Positions 1 through 8,357 of a stretch of DNA of 64,000 bases are shown piece after piece. Every line of letters begins with the position of its first letter. The stretch's first letter is position 1. The stretch covers positions 62,001-126,000 of the forward strand of contig NZ_MUNU01000012.1 of the NCBI RefSeq assembly GCF_002001085.1, in the 5' to 3' direction. The notes beneath the pieces were generated by a model that ran no database searches, had not been told where the DNA came from, and was given only the letters and a program-made list of their open reading frames with translations. Source of the DNA: Rhodanobacter sp. B05 (GTDB taxonomy: Bacteria > Pseudomonadota > Gammaproteobacteria > Xanthomonadales > Rhodanobacteraceae). Position numbers and translations under genes: made by a program.

Positions 1-373
1 CCGGCATGCCGGCCAGGCGCGCTTGCACCGGGTTCGGCAGCTTTTGCCAGTTGGCTTGCACTGGCCTAGGATGACGAGCCAGGCGGATTGCCGGAAGGCC
101 ACCCGGCGGGATGTTCAAGGGGCGAATCTTTATGAATCGGGCGCGCCAGCGACTGATCCACTGCAGCCGACGCCGGACAGACGATCGGCTCCGCGAGCTG
201 GAAAGGGACGTGGCGCGCACGCCGAAGCCGGCATGGCGGACATGGGGAAGCTCGAGCCGCAGCCTGCGCCGGCGACCATGTCGGGCCAGATCATATTCGG
301 CGCGCTGCCCGGCCGGGCATCCTTCGGCGGCGTGGCCGACCCTGCTGCTTCTCCCCCGCGAAAAGGAAGCGCG
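1..373. other. Non-coding leader region at window start
   Basis: No convincing gene is seen here. The stretch holds the candidate promoter at 44-72 and a long untranslated segment before the acyltransferase start at 374. Open frames that run through it are Arg/Pro-rich, lack a ribosome-binding site and do not resemble a protein I know. Confidence 0.5.
44..72 (+). promoter_or_regulatory. Candidate sigma70 promoter
   Basis: A -35 box TTGCCA (44-49), a 17-base spacer and a -10 box TAGGAT (67-72) point towards the gene starting at 374. The 5' leader would be about 290 bases, which is long, so the assignment is tentative. Confidence 0.35.
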
Positions 374-1438
374 ATGATGGCCACAGAACTGACAACCCGC
401 ATGCTTGCTCCCGAAGACTACCCGCGTTGGGTCGCCACGGTTGCTGCCTCGCCCGACGGCAGCGTCTACTCCCTGCCCGACTACCTCGACGCGCTCTGCA
501 CCGCCACCGGTGGGCGCTTCCGCGTGCTCGTCGCCGAGCACAACGACGGCCACATCGTGGGCGGCATCGCCCTGTTCGAGTGCGACAGCCGCTACGGCTC
601 GTTCGTGTCGCCGCGGCGGCTGCTCTACTACAACGGCCTGGTGCTGTCGCCCCACGACTCGACCTGTCCGGGGCACGTCACCGCCCGGTACCTGCAGACG
701 CTCGACGCGATCGAGCGTACGCTGGCGCAGCTTCGATACGGACGCCTGCGGTTCAAGAGCCGTTCCACCTGCACCGACCTGCGCACGTTCCAGTCGCGCG
801 GCTGGTCGGTGCGGCCGAGCTACACGTATGTGGTAGACATCGGCGACATGCCCGCAGCATGGGCGCGACTCGACAAGAACCATCGGCGCCTGATCGGGCG
901 CTGCACCGAACAAGGCCTGCAATTGACCCTGGATGACGATTTCGACGCGTTCCACCACCTGCATCTGCAGACCCACGAGCGCAAGGGCGCACCGCTGTAC
1001 TTGCCGCGAGAAAGCTTCCGCCAGTTCGTCGAGACCCTGCGCGCCAGGAACCTGGGCCGCCTCTACCATGCGCGCTTGCCGGATGGGCGCGTGGCGGCGA
1101 CCCAGTTGGTGCTGACCGGACCGCACCCGGTCAGCCACACCGTCTGTGCCGGCGCCGAAGCCGAGCTGCTGAGCCTCGGTGCGACAGCGTTCCTGCGCTG
1201 GAGGGTGCTGGAGGATCTGGCCGCAGCAGGCTACCGCGCCAACGACCTGACCGATGCCGAGCTCAACTCGGTCACCACGTTCAAGGCTCAGCTTGGCGGT
1301 GAGCTGTCGCTGTGCCTGGAGGTGTCGCGGCCGGATCAGCTGGGCTTTCGTCTCGGCGAAATGGCGGCGTCGCTGCCGAACCGGGCCAGGCGCGGCGTGC
1401 GACGCGCCCTGCATCGCTCCGCCGGAGGTTCGGCGTGA
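374..1438 (+). CDS. FemAB-like GNAT-fold acyltransferase
   Basis: The protein has 354 residues if the ATG at 374 is used, which follows an AAAAGGAAG ribosome-binding site; the frame stays open upstream but looks non-coding. The size and the central segment (about residues 150-290, with KNHRRLIGRC and a following acyl-CoA-type core) fit the FemAB-like/acetyltransferase_6 group. Those enzymes transfer an acyl or aminoacyl group to amino groups, often on cell-wall or exopolysaccharide precursors. There is no signal peptide, so it should act in the cytoplasm. Its stop overlaps the GTG start of the next gene by four bases, so the two are translationally coupled. The substrate cannot be read from the sequence. 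The family assignment is moderate; the precise role is unknown. Confidence 0.6.
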   Translation: MMATELTTRMLAPEDYPRWVATVAASPDGSVYSLPDYLDALCTATGGRFRVLVAEHNDGHIVGGIALFECDSRYGSFVSPRRLLYYNGLVLSPHDSTCPGHVTARYLQTLDAIERTLAQLRYGRLRFKSRSTCTDLRTFQSRGWSVRPSYTYVVDIGDMPAAWARLDKNHRRLIGRCTEQGLQLTLDDDFDAFHHLHLQTHERKGAPLYLPRESFRQFVETLRARNLGRLYHARLPDGRVAATQLVLTGPHPVSHTVCAGAEAELLSLGATAFLRWRVLEDLAAAGYRANDLTDAELNSVTTFKAQLGGELSLCLEVSRPDQLGFRLGEMAASLPNRARRGVRRALHRSAGGSA

Positions 1439-3144
1439 GTGCACAGCCGCTGTCAGGCGCCCACCTGGTTTGCGCAGCGCTCCGGCACGCCGGCGTCGAC
1501 TGCGTGTTCGGCCTGCCGGGCACCCAGACCGTCAATCTGTACGAAGCGCTGCGCACCTCGTCGCTGCGCAGCATCGTGGCCACCCACGAACTGTCGGCGG
1601 CGATGATGGCGAACGGCTATTACCGCTCGTCCGGACGCGTCGCGGCGCTGCTGACGATTCCCGGCCCCGGCTTCACCTGGGCGCTGACCGGGCTAGCCGA
1701 GGCCGCGCTGGATTCCGCCGCCCTGCTGCACATCACCACGCAGCCGCCGCAGGTGCTCGGGCGTCGATTCCAGTTGCAGGCGCTGGACCAGGGCGCCATC
1801 GCGGCGGCGCTGACCAAGACCCGACACCAGATCGATCACGCCGACGAAGTGGCCTCGGTGCTGGCGATCGCGCACGCCCAGGCCGGCGCTGGCGAACCAG
1901 GCCCGGTGCTGGTGCAAGTCGCCCGCGAGGCCTTGCGGGAGTCGGCGCCGATGCCCGCCACCACGCCGGCACCGCAGGCATCGGCATCGGTCGATGCTGT
2001 CGTGATCGATCAGGTGATGGCTACGCTGGCTCAAGCCAGGCGCTGCGTGCTACTGCTGGGCCAGGGCTGCGCCGGTGCCGCCGAACCGGCCACGCGCCTG
2101 GCCGAAACCTTGTCCGCCGCCGTCGTCACCACCACGTCGGGCCGCGGCGTGGTGGCCGAGGACCACCCCCTGTCACTGGGTTTCGAGCTGGGCGGCAACG
2201 AGTGCGCCACGCTCAACGCGCTGATCGAGGCCAGCGATCTGGTGCTGGCGATCGGCTGCAAGTTCTCGCACAACGGCAGTCGCGGCTTCGAGCTGAAGAT
2301 TGCGCAGGACAAGCTCATCCAAGTCGATGCCGCGGCCGAGGTACTGGGCGCGAACTATCCCGCGCGGCAGTTGGTCTGCGCCGACGCCCACGCCTTCCTG
2401 AGCGCACTGATGGCGCGGCTCGACGACGGCGTCGGACATGGCGGCTTCAGCGCCGACCAGATCGCACGGTGGCGCGCTCGCGCTCGCGCCGAGAGCCAGC
2501 GCCACCGGGTCGAACCGCGCATCCACGGCGTGCCGTCGGGGCAACCGCAGGCGTTTTTCGACGCGCTGCGCCGCGTGCTGCCACGCCACGCCTGCCTGGT
2601 CACCGACTCGGGGCAGCATCAGGGTCTGGCACGGCACCACTTTCGGGTGAACTGCCCGCGCGGTCTGATCGTGCCGACCAACTTGCAATCAATGGGCTTC
2701 GGCATCAGCGCCGCGATCGGCGCCTGTCTCGCCGATCCGACTCGCCCGGTGGTGGCGCTGATCGGCGATGGCGGACTGGCGATGTCCGGGCTGGAACTGT
2801 TGACGGCGGTACGCGAACGCCTGCGGCTGACCGTTATCGTGTTCGTCGACGGCGCCTACGGGCTGATCCGCATGCAGCAGCTGGCCACCTCGGGACATGT
2901 GTACGACACCGAGTTCAGCGGCCCCGACCTCGCCAGCTTCGCCATGTCGATCGGTGCGGCGCATGTCCGCCTCGACGGCGACGCGGACGCCACCCTGAGC
3001 GGGGCAATCGCGGCGCCGGGCGTGACCCTGGTCGAGGTGCGCGTCGGCGATACCGTGCCGATGCACTGGCTGCGCACCAAGAGTGTCGCGCGTGGTTTGC
3101 TGGGATCGCGGTGGCGCGCCTGGCTGCGCCGGCGACGCGGGTGA
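1435..3144 (+). CDS. Thiamine diphosphate-dependent enzyme (acetolactate synthase-like)
   Basis: The protein has 569 residues from the GTG at 1435, which overlaps the preceding stop. It has the three-part layout of the acetolactate synthase/benzoylformate decarboxylase family. The N-terminal pyrimidine-binding domain carries the catalytic glutamate in THELSAAMMANGYY, the middle domain is Rossmann-like, and the C-terminal domain has a GDGGLAMSG motif near residue 444. The usual Asn-Asn after the GDG motif is replaced by Val-Asp (FVDGAYG), so metal ligation may differ from true acetolactate synthase. No regulatory subunit gene is nearby, which argues against a role in branched-chain amino acid synthesis. 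It probably decarboxylates or ligates a 2-oxo acid for the same pathway as its two neighbours. Confidence 0.75.
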   Translation: MSAQPLSGAHLVCAALRHAGVDCVFGLPGTQTVNLYEALRTSSLRSIVATHELSAAMMANGYYRSSGRVAALLTIPGPGFTWALTGLAEAALDSAALLHITTQPPQVLGRRFQLQALDQGAIAAALTKTRHQIDHADEVASVLAIAHAQAGAGEPGPVLVQVAREALRESAPMPATTPAPQASASVDAVVIDQVMATLAQARRCVLLLGQGCAGAAEPATRLAETLSAAVVTTTSGRGVVAEDHPLSLGFELGGNECATLNALIEASDLVLAIGCKFSHNGSRGFELKIAQDKLIQVDAAAEVLGANYPARQLVCADAHAFLSALMARLDDGVGHGGFSADQIARWRARARAESQRHRVEPRIHGVPSGQPQAFFDALRRVLPRHACLVTDSGQHQGLARHHFRVNCPRGLIVPTNLQSMGFGISAAIGACLADPTRPVVALIGDGGLAMSGLELLTAVRERLRLTVIVFVDGAYGLIRMQQLATSGHVYDTEFSGPDLASFAMSIGAAHVRLDGDADATLSGAIAAPGVTLVEVRVGDTVPMHWLRTKSVARGLLGSRWRAWLRRRRG

Positions 3145-3231
3145 AGGAGGCACCATCCGACGCCACGTCCTTTCTCGCCGCGACTGCTGATGTCGCCGAT
3201 GACAGAGCGGCGAACGAGGGTCGACCGCCGG

Positions 3232-3240
3232 TGCTAGCAT
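3232..3240 (+). promoter_or_regulatory. Candidate extended -10 promoter for the ATP-grasp gene
   Basis: TG at 3232-3233, one base, then TAGCAT (3235-3240) forms an extended -10 element in the 149-base gap before the ATP-grasp gene. No good -35 box is visible, so this is weak support for separate transcription. Confidence 0.25.
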
Positions 3241-3293
3241 GGCCGGATTCGCGCAGCGTTCAGCGCACGCACACCTGATCGGGAAAGGTGCAT

Positions 3294-4556
3294 ATGGGGA
3301 AGCAAGAGCAGCGGCGGGCGCCGGCGATCGTGATGGGTCGTGGCCCCACGGCGCTGGGCATCCTGCGCTGTCTGCAAATAGTCGGCGTACCCGCTTATGT
3401 GGCCTGCCCTGCCGGCGATCAGGTGACACGCTCGCGCTGGTACCGGCCAACGCCCGGTGCGGCGCCCTGGGATGGGGCACCCGACCCGCAGGCACTGGAT
3501 CGGCTGCGCGAGATGCCGCTGCAGCAGGCGGTGTTGATCGCCGGCGCCGATGACGCCGCGTTGTGGCTGGCCGACCTGCCGCAGAGCGAGCTTGGCCAGC
3601 GCTTTTGCACCAGTACCTGTTCGCGCCAGGCACAGGAAATCCTGCAGGACAAGTCGCGCTTTGCCACCTTGCTGGATGAGACCGGCGTGCCGCACCCGCC
3701 CACCTTCCTCATCGAGCGCGCCGCGGACATCGAGGCGATGCCGTTCGAGCGGCTTGATCGGGTCTTCATCAAGCCGGTCAACTCGCAGAAGTTCAGCGAC
3801 GTGCTGGGCATCAAGGGGGTCTGGGTCAGCAGTCGCGAGGAGCTGCTGGAGACATGGCAGCGCCTGCATGGTCTTGGCTTTCGCCTGATGGCGCAGGAAT
3901 ACGTGCCGGGCTCGGCCGCCGACCACTATTTCGTCGATGGCTTCCGCGACGCGCACGGGCGGTTCACCGGGCTGTTCGCGCGCCGGCGCTTTCGCATCCA
4001 CCCAGCCGATTTCGGCAACAGTTCGTACTGCGAGAGCATCCCGCTGGCCGAAGTCGAGCCGGCGGTGAGCAACCTCACCGCGCTGCTGACCAGGGTGGGC
4101 TATCGCGGCATCTTCAGTGCGGAGTTCAAGCGCGATGCGCGTGACGGCCAGTTCCGCATCCTCGAGGTGAACACCCGCGCGTGGACCTATGTGGAGTTCG
4201 CCGCGCGCTGCGGCGTCAACGTCGTCGAGATGGCCTGGCGGGACGCGCTGGGCCTGCCGGTCGACGTCGCCTCGACCAGCTACCCTGTCGGCGAGGGTTG
4301 TGTGAGCCTGCAGCGGGACATCAACGCCGTGCGCGCGCAGCCGCGGGCAACACGCGCACCATGGTCGAAGATCCTGCAGCAGTGGCGGCGCGCGCACTAC
4401 CATACGTTCCGCCTCGATGATCCGTTGCCCGGGTTGTCCAGCGCGTGGCACCTCGCCACCGCGCACGCATGGTGGCACCGCGCCAGGGCGGAGCCCGATG
4501 ACCGGGACAGCAACAAGGCGGTCCCCGCACCGAAGCCCGATCTCCCCGGGCGGTGA
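3294..4556 (+). CDS. ATP-grasp carboxylate-amine ligase-like protein
   Basis: The protein has 420 residues from ATG 3294, preceded by GGGAAAGG; a GTG two codons upstream is possible. The N-terminus has a nucleotide-cofactor-like start (IVMGRGPTALGILRCLQ). The middle resembles an ATP-grasp fold: a DKSRFATLLDETGVPHPPT segment, FIKPVNSQKFSD for the ATP-binding lysine, and the C-terminal EFKRDARDGQFRILEVNTR metal-binding region (Glu and Asn). Such enzymes activate a carboxylate as acyl phosphate and join it to an amine. The group FemAB-like, ThDP enzyme and ATP-grasp suggests assembly of a small amidated or acylated metabolite, or decoration of a polysaccharide. The substrate is unknown. Confidence 0.7.
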   Translation: MGKQEQRRAPAIVMGRGPTALGILRCLQIVGVPAYVACPAGDQVTRSRWYRPTPGAAPWDGAPDPQALDRLREMPLQQAVLIAGADDAALWLADLPQSELGQRFCTSTCSRQAQEILQDKSRFATLLDETGVPHPPTFLIERAADIEAMPFERLDRVFIKPVNSQKFSDVLGIKGVWVSSREELLETWQRLHGLGFRLMAQEYVPGSAADHYFVDGFRDAHGRFTGLFARRRFRIHPADFGNSSYCESIPLAEVEPAVSNLTALLTRVGYRGIFSAEFKRDARDGQFRILEVNTRAWTYVEFAARCGVNVVEMAWRDALGLPVDVASTSYPVGEGCVSLQRDINAVRAQPRATRAPWSKILQQWRRAHYHTFRLDDPLPGLSSAWHLATAHAWWHRARAEPDDRDSNKAVPAPKPDLPGR

Positions 4557-4588
4557 CGGCAGACGCGGCGCCAGGACATCGCGCATGC

Positions 4589-4618
4589 TATATCGCTTCA
4601 TCGCGAAACAAAGATATA
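4589..4618. promoter_or_regulatory. Inverted repeat upstream of metF (candidate operator)
   Basis: TATATC (4589-4594) and GATATA (4613-4618) form an inverted repeat, with an inner TCGC-N6-GCGA dyad at 4593-4606. It sits about 35-65 bases before the metF start, where a repressor site would be expected. Which regulator binds it is not known from the sequence. Confidence 0.35.
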
Positions 4619-4652
4619 TACTGCCGCGCACTGCTTCCCCGGAACCCCTGCG

Positions 4653-5477
4653 ATGGCGTCCATCAGCTTCGAATTCTTTCCGCCCAAGACCGACGAACAG
4701 CGTGCGCAACTCGATCGCGCGGCGCAGACGCTGAAGGCGCACCGGCCCGAATACGCCTCGGTCACGTTCGGCGCCGGCGGCTCCACCCTCAGCTACACCG
4801 GCGACACCGTGGCGAGGCTGCACTCGCAGCATGGCCTCAACGTGGCACCTCACTTGTCATGCATGGGCGGCACCCGGGCCGAGCTTGCCGCGCTGCTGGA
4901 CGATTACCGCGCGGCGGGCTACCGGCGCATCGTGGCACTGCGCGGCGACATGCCCTCGGGCATGGCCACCGCCGGCGACTTCCGCTACGCCGCCGACCTG
5001 GTGCGCTTCATCCGCCAGCATTGCGGCGACCACTTCCACATCGAGGTCGCGGCCTATCCCGAAACCCATCCGCAAGCCGACGATGCGCTGCGCGACCTGC
5101 ACCATTTCAAGGCCAAGATCGACGCCGGCGCGAACGGCGCGATCACGCAATACTTCTTCAACCCCGATGCCTATTTCCGCTTCGTCGATGACGTGCACAA
5201 GCTCGGCGTGGATGTGCCGATCGTGCCGGGCATCATGCCGATCTCCAACTACAGCCAGCTGAAGCGCTTCTCGGAGATGTGCGGCGCGGAAATCCCGCGT
5301 TGGATCGCCAAACGCATGCAGGCGCACGGCGACGACGCCGAAGCGGTGCGCGCGCTCGGTGCCGAGGTGGTGGCGCAACTCTGCCGGCGCCTGCTCGACG
5401 GCGGCGCACCGGGGCTGCATTTCTATACGCTGAACCGGGCGCGCGCCACTCAGTCGGTATTGCAGCAACTTTCCTGA
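4653..5477 (+). CDS. metF: 5,10-methylenetetrahydrofolate reductase
   Basis: This is an FAD-dependent enzyme that reduces 5,10-methylene-THF to 5-methyl-THF, the methyl donor for methionine synthesis. The 274-residue length is typical of bacterial MetF. The N-terminal SFEFFPPK, VTFGAGGST, the LRGD motif near residue 94, the AAYPETH block and ITQYFFN are family landmarks of the TIM barrel with FAD and folate sites. The start at 4653 is the first Met before SFEFFPPKT. It is a single gene with its own upstream region containing an inverted repeat at 4589-4618, suggesting control by methionine or SAM/SAH status. The next gene begins 25 bases later and is not obviously related. Confidence 0.97.
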   Translation: MASISFEFFPPKTDEQRAQLDRAAQTLKAHRPEYASVTFGAGGSTLSYTGDTVARLHSQHGLNVAPHLSCMGGTRAELAALLDDYRAAGYRRIVALRGDMPSGMATAGDFRYAADLVRFIRQHCGDHFHIEVAAYPETHPQADDALRDLHHFKAKIDAGANGAITQYFFNPDAYFRFVDDVHKLGVDVPIVPGIMPISNYSQLKRFSEMCGAEIPRWIAKRMQAHGDDAEAVRALGAEVVAQLCRRLLDGGAPGLHFYTLNRARATQSVLQQLS

Positions 5478-5502
5478 TCCGCGCTGCGGCTATGCTGGGC
5501 CG

Positions 5503-6093
5503 ATGCCACGCCCGACCTTCCCGCTGTGCCTCGCCCTGTTGAGCTTCGCCCTGCTCGCCCGGGTCACGCCGGCCGTGGCGCAGACCGAAATTCACCGCTG
5601 CATCGGCGCCAACGGCGGCGCGGTATTCACCGACCAGCCGTGCGCCGCGCTGCAGGCCACGCCGGTCAGCCCGGCGGCGGCCGCCGCCAATTCTTCAGCC
5701 GTGGCCGCTCCACCACCGACTCTGTGTGCAGCCAGCGTTGACGGGCTGCGCCAGAGCGTGATCGACGCGTTCGCCGGGCGCGACGCCAACCGCCTCGCCG
5801 GCCTGATCCTGTGGGACGGCTACGGGCGCGGCGCCGCGATTGCCGATATCCGGGCGTTGACGACGCTGATGAAGCAACCCCTGCTGGGGGTCAACACGCC
5901 GCCGGCGGCGCCGACGTCCGCGCACGCCGGCAGCGGCGACCCTGTTCTCCAGGCTGCTCAGTCGAAGGTGCCCCAACCCGCCGATCAACTGGTGCTGCGC
6001 ACCGCCGATAGCGACGCCGACGGAAGCCCCGCGACGTGGCGCTTCGACATCGTGCGCGCCGCCGGCTGCCTGTGGCTGCGCAACGCGAATTGA
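5503..6093 (+). CDS. DUF4124-like exported hypothetical protein
   Basis: The protein has 196 residues. A signal peptide spans about residues 1-26, with cleavage after AVA. The short segment IHRCIGANGGAVFTDQPC then resembles the DUF4124 motif (aromatic/basic, Cys, Gly, a turn, Asp-x-Pro-Cys), in which the two cysteines probably form a disulfide. The rest is an Ala/Pro-rich linker and a C-terminal domain I do not recognise, ending WRFDIVRAAGCLWLRNAN. It should be periplasmic. No partner is suggested by the neighbours metF and ilvE, and no function is assigned. Confidence 0.75.
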   Translation: MPRPTFPLCLALLSFALLARVTPAVAQTEIHRCIGANGGAVFTDQPCAALQATPVSPAAAAANSSAVAAPPPTLCAASVDGLRQSVIDAFAGRDANRLAGLILWDGYGRGAAIADIRALTTLMKQPLLGVNTPPAAPTSAHAGSGDPVLQAAQSKVPQPADQLVLRTADSDADGSPATWRFDIVRAAGCLWLRNAN

Positions 6094-6144
6094 CGCCGGC
6101 CTCGCACGCAGCAGTTATCATGGGCAGTCCCCAGGAGAACCGAC

Positions 6145-7062
6145 ATGGCGCAGCAATACCCCGAATGGATCTGGCAGAACGGCAGCATCAAGCCCTGGGC
6201 CGAGGCGACCACGCATGTGATGTCGCATGCGCTGCACTACGGTTCGTCGGTATTCGAGGGCATCCGCAGCTATGCCACGCCCGACGGTGCGGCGATTTTC
6301 CGGCTCACCGACCATCTCAACCGCCTGTTCCTGTCGGCCAAGATCTACGACATGGCGCTGCCGTGGTCGCACGAGGAGCTGGCCGCCGCCTGTCGCGCGG
6401 TGATCAGGAAGAACGGGCTGGGCGCCGCCTACCTGCGCCCCGTCGCGTATCGCGGGCTGGGCGGTTTCGGGCTTTCCGCCGAAACGCCGATCGACATGGC
6501 CGTGGCTGCGTGGCCGATGGGCCCCTACCTCGGACCGGAGGCATTGAAGAACGGCATCGACGCCTGCGTGTCGAGCTGGCAGCGCTTTGCGCCGAACACG
6601 ATTCCGGCCGGCGCCAAGGCCGGCGGCAATTATCTTTCCGGCCAGCTGATCGCGCGCGAGGCGCGGCGTCTTGGCTTTGGCGAAGGCATCGCACTGTCGT
6701 CCAGCGGCCTGCTCAGCGAAGGCGCCGGCGAAAACCTGTTCCTGGTCTTCGACGGCGTGCTGCACACCACGCCGGCCAGCGCGTCGATCCTCGCCGGCAT
6801 CACCCGCGACACCTTGAAGACGCTCGCGCGTGAGGACGGCATCGAGGTGGTCGAGCGCGACATCCCGCGCGAGTACCTGTACCTCGCCGACGAGGTGCTG
6901 ATGTGCGGCACCGCCGCCGAGATCACCCCGATCCGCTCGGTCGATGGCAAGCAGGTCGGCACCGGCAAGGCCGGACGCGTCACGCTGCGCCTGCAGGAGC
7001 TGTTCTTCGGCCTGTTCGATGGGCGCACCAGCGACAAGTGGGGCTGGCTGGAACAGGTGTAA
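6145..7062 (+). CDS. ilvE: Branched-chain amino acid aminotransferase
   Basis: This is a PLP enzyme (fold type IV) that interconverts Leu, Ile and Val with their 2-oxo acids using 2-oxoglutarate/glutamate. It has 305 residues, the usual length. HALHYGSSVFEGIR marks the N-terminal domain, the PLP lysine is K158 in AKAGGNYLSGQ, and EGAGENLFLV and LYLADEVLMCGTAAEITPI are C-terminal landmarks. The ATG at 6145 is preceded by CCAGGAGAACCGAC. It appears monocistronic and is followed by a repeat pair and a bidirectional terminator shared with speD. Confidence 0.96.
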   Translation: MAQQYPEWIWQNGSIKPWAEATTHVMSHALHYGSSVFEGIRSYATPDGAAIFRLTDHLNRLFLSAKIYDMALPWSHEELAAACRAVIRKNGLGAAYLRPVAYRGLGGFGLSAETPIDMAVAAWPMGPYLGPEALKNGIDACVSSWQRFAPNTIPAGAKAGGNYLSGQLIAREARRLGFGEGIALSSSGLLSEGAGENLFLVFDGVLHTTPASASILAGITRDTLKTLAREDGIEVVERDIPREYLYLADEVLMCGTAAEITPIRSVDGKQVGTGKAGRVTLRLQELFFGLFDGRTSDKWGWLEQV

Positions 7063-7095
7063 GAAGCGCGCGCGGCACCCGACCCGCGCGCGCAT

Positions 7096-7180
7096 GTAGG
7101 AGCCCGCTTGCGGGCGATGCTCTTGACTTGTCGCCAATCATCCCGCCATCGAACCGCCGAGAACCAAGAGCATCGCCCGC
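7096..7180. repeat. REP-like inverted repeat pair
   Basis: A GTAGGAGC...GCGGGCGATGC unit starts at 7096. Its 15-base end (7110-7124) recurs as a perfect inverted copy at 7166-7180. Each unit can also fold on itself (CCCGC/GCGGG). This is the style of short palindromic REP elements common between genes in Xanthomonadales and Pseudomonas. Confidence 0.6.
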
Positions 7181-7254
7181 AGGGTGGCGAAGATCTGGCG
7201 TGGAACGGCCGTGGCTCACTCCACATTCCCATCCCGCTGACACTGCCCTGATGC

Positions 7255-7283
7255 GAAAAACCCGCCTTGCGGCGGGTTTTTCG
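7255..7283. terminator. Bidirectional rho-independent terminator between ilvE and speD
   Basis: The stem is CCCGCC (7261-7266), the loop TTGC and the closing arm GGCGGG (7271-7276). Five A residues precede it and five T residues follow, so it can end transcripts from both sides. It lies just downstream of the speD stop codon. Confidence 0.85.
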
Positions 7284-8069
7284 TTACATCAGGTTGCGGC
7301 CGTGGAACAGTTCCTCGATCTCGCGGCGTAGCAGCGACTCGATCCGCTGGCGCTCCTTGAACGAGAGGTCGTCGGCGTGCGACTCGAACAGATAGGTGTC
7401 GAGATCGAAGTCCTTGATGTGCATCTTGGTGTGGAACATGTTCTCCTGGTACACGTTGACGTCGAACATCTCGTACTTCTGGCGGATGTGCCGCGCCAGG
7501 TAGTCCTGCACCGAGTTGATCTTGTGGTCGATGAAATGCTTCTTGCCCTTCACGTCGCGGGTGAAGCCGCGCACGCGGTAGTCGCACACCACGATGTCCG
7601 ACTCGAAGCTGTCGATCAGGTAGTTCAGCGCCTTCAGCGGCGAGATCACGCCACAGGTGGCCACGTCGATGTCCGCGCGGAAGGTGGCGATGCCGTTGTG
7701 CGGGTGCGTCTCCGGGTAGGTGTGGACGGTGATGTGGCTCTTGTCCATGTGCGCCACCACGGCCCCGGAAATGGTGTCGCGGCCGAGCTTCTCCAGCACC
7801 GGCTCCTCGGAGATCAGGATCGTCACCGAGGCACCCTGCGGGTCGTAGTCCTGGCGCGCCACGTTGAGGATGTTGGCACCGATGATCTCGGCCACGTCGG
7901 TGAGGATCTGGGTCAGCCGGTCGGCGTCGTACTGCTCGTCGATGTATTCGATGTAGCGGCCACGCTGTTCCTCCGACACCGCGTAGCAGATGTCGTAGAT
8001 GTTGAAACTCAGGGCCTTGGTGAGGTTGTTGAAACCCTGCAGGCGCAGACGGGGCAGTGGTTTGACCAC
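7284..8069 (-). CDS. speD: S-adenosylmethionine decarboxylase proenzyme
   Basis: The enzyme decarboxylates SAM to supply aminopropyl groups for spermidine synthesis. It has 261 residues, the E. coli-type long form. The self-processing site is Lys110-Ser111 in [14 protein letters not shown]; cleavage turns Ser111 into the pyruvoyl cofactor. The start is a GTG at 8069, preceded by GGAGAG eight bases away. It is divergent from crp across a 288-base region, a pairing also known around clp in Xanthomonas. spermidine synthase (speE) is not in the window. Confidence 0.97.
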   Translation of the reverse strand: MVKPLPRLRLQGFNNLTKALSFNIYDICYAVSEEQRGRYIEYIDEQYDADRLTQILTDVAEIIGANILNVARQDYDPQGASVTILISEEPVLEKLGRDTISGAVVAHMDKSHITVHTYPETHPHNGIATFRADIDVATCGVISPLKALNYLIDSFESDIVVCDYRVRGFTRDVKGKKHFIDHKINSVQDYLARHIRQKYEMFDVNVYQENMFHTKMHIKDFDLDTYLFESHADDLSFKERQRIESLLRREIEELFHGRNLM

Positions 8070-8183
8070 GGGCGGCTCTCCATGACCGGACTTCGGTCAG
8101 CTGTAGAGGCGGGTTAGCGACAAGGGTCCCCGCGATTGGATGAAGTACAGGCGAGAGCCTGCATGACCCTTGCTGACGACACG

Positions 8184-8197
8184 CGACAACTTTGTCG
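8184..8197. promoter_or_regulatory. Short palindrome between speD and crp
   Basis: CGACAA (8184-8189), two bases and TTGTCG (8192-8197) form a perfect 6-base dyad in the shared divergent region. A related GCGACAAAC half-element lies near 8220. It may be an operator, but the binder is unknown. Confidence 0.3.
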
Positions 8198-8264
8198 TTG
8201 CCGAAAGACCGCGAAGTATGCGACAAACGCGCGAAAAATTGAACCTGCGAGCGACGCAAAGGTT

Positions 8265-8273
8265 TGCCATAAT
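8265..8273 (+). promoter_or_regulatory. Candidate crp promoter, extended -10
   Basis: TG at 8265-8266, one base and CATAAT (8268-8273) make an extended -10 about 85 bases before the crp start. No strong -35 is seen at the expected distance. Confidence 0.4.
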
Positions 8274-8357
8274 GCCCGGATTGCAGGGGCGATCACGAAC
8301 ACGCATGCCGCGGTTGCGGCAATCGCCGCTGAAACCTGCCGGATTGAAGGAGTTGTC

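Noticed and set aside
111..377. An 88-codon frame ending in ATGA overlap with the FemAB-like start
   Set aside because: Arg-rich composition, no convincing ribosome site and no recognisable domain; the overlap is likely chance.
3234..4853. Long open frame opposite the ATP-grasp gene (539 codons)
   Set aside because: High GC leaves antisense frames open; the product is His/Arg/Gly-rich and mirrors the real gene.
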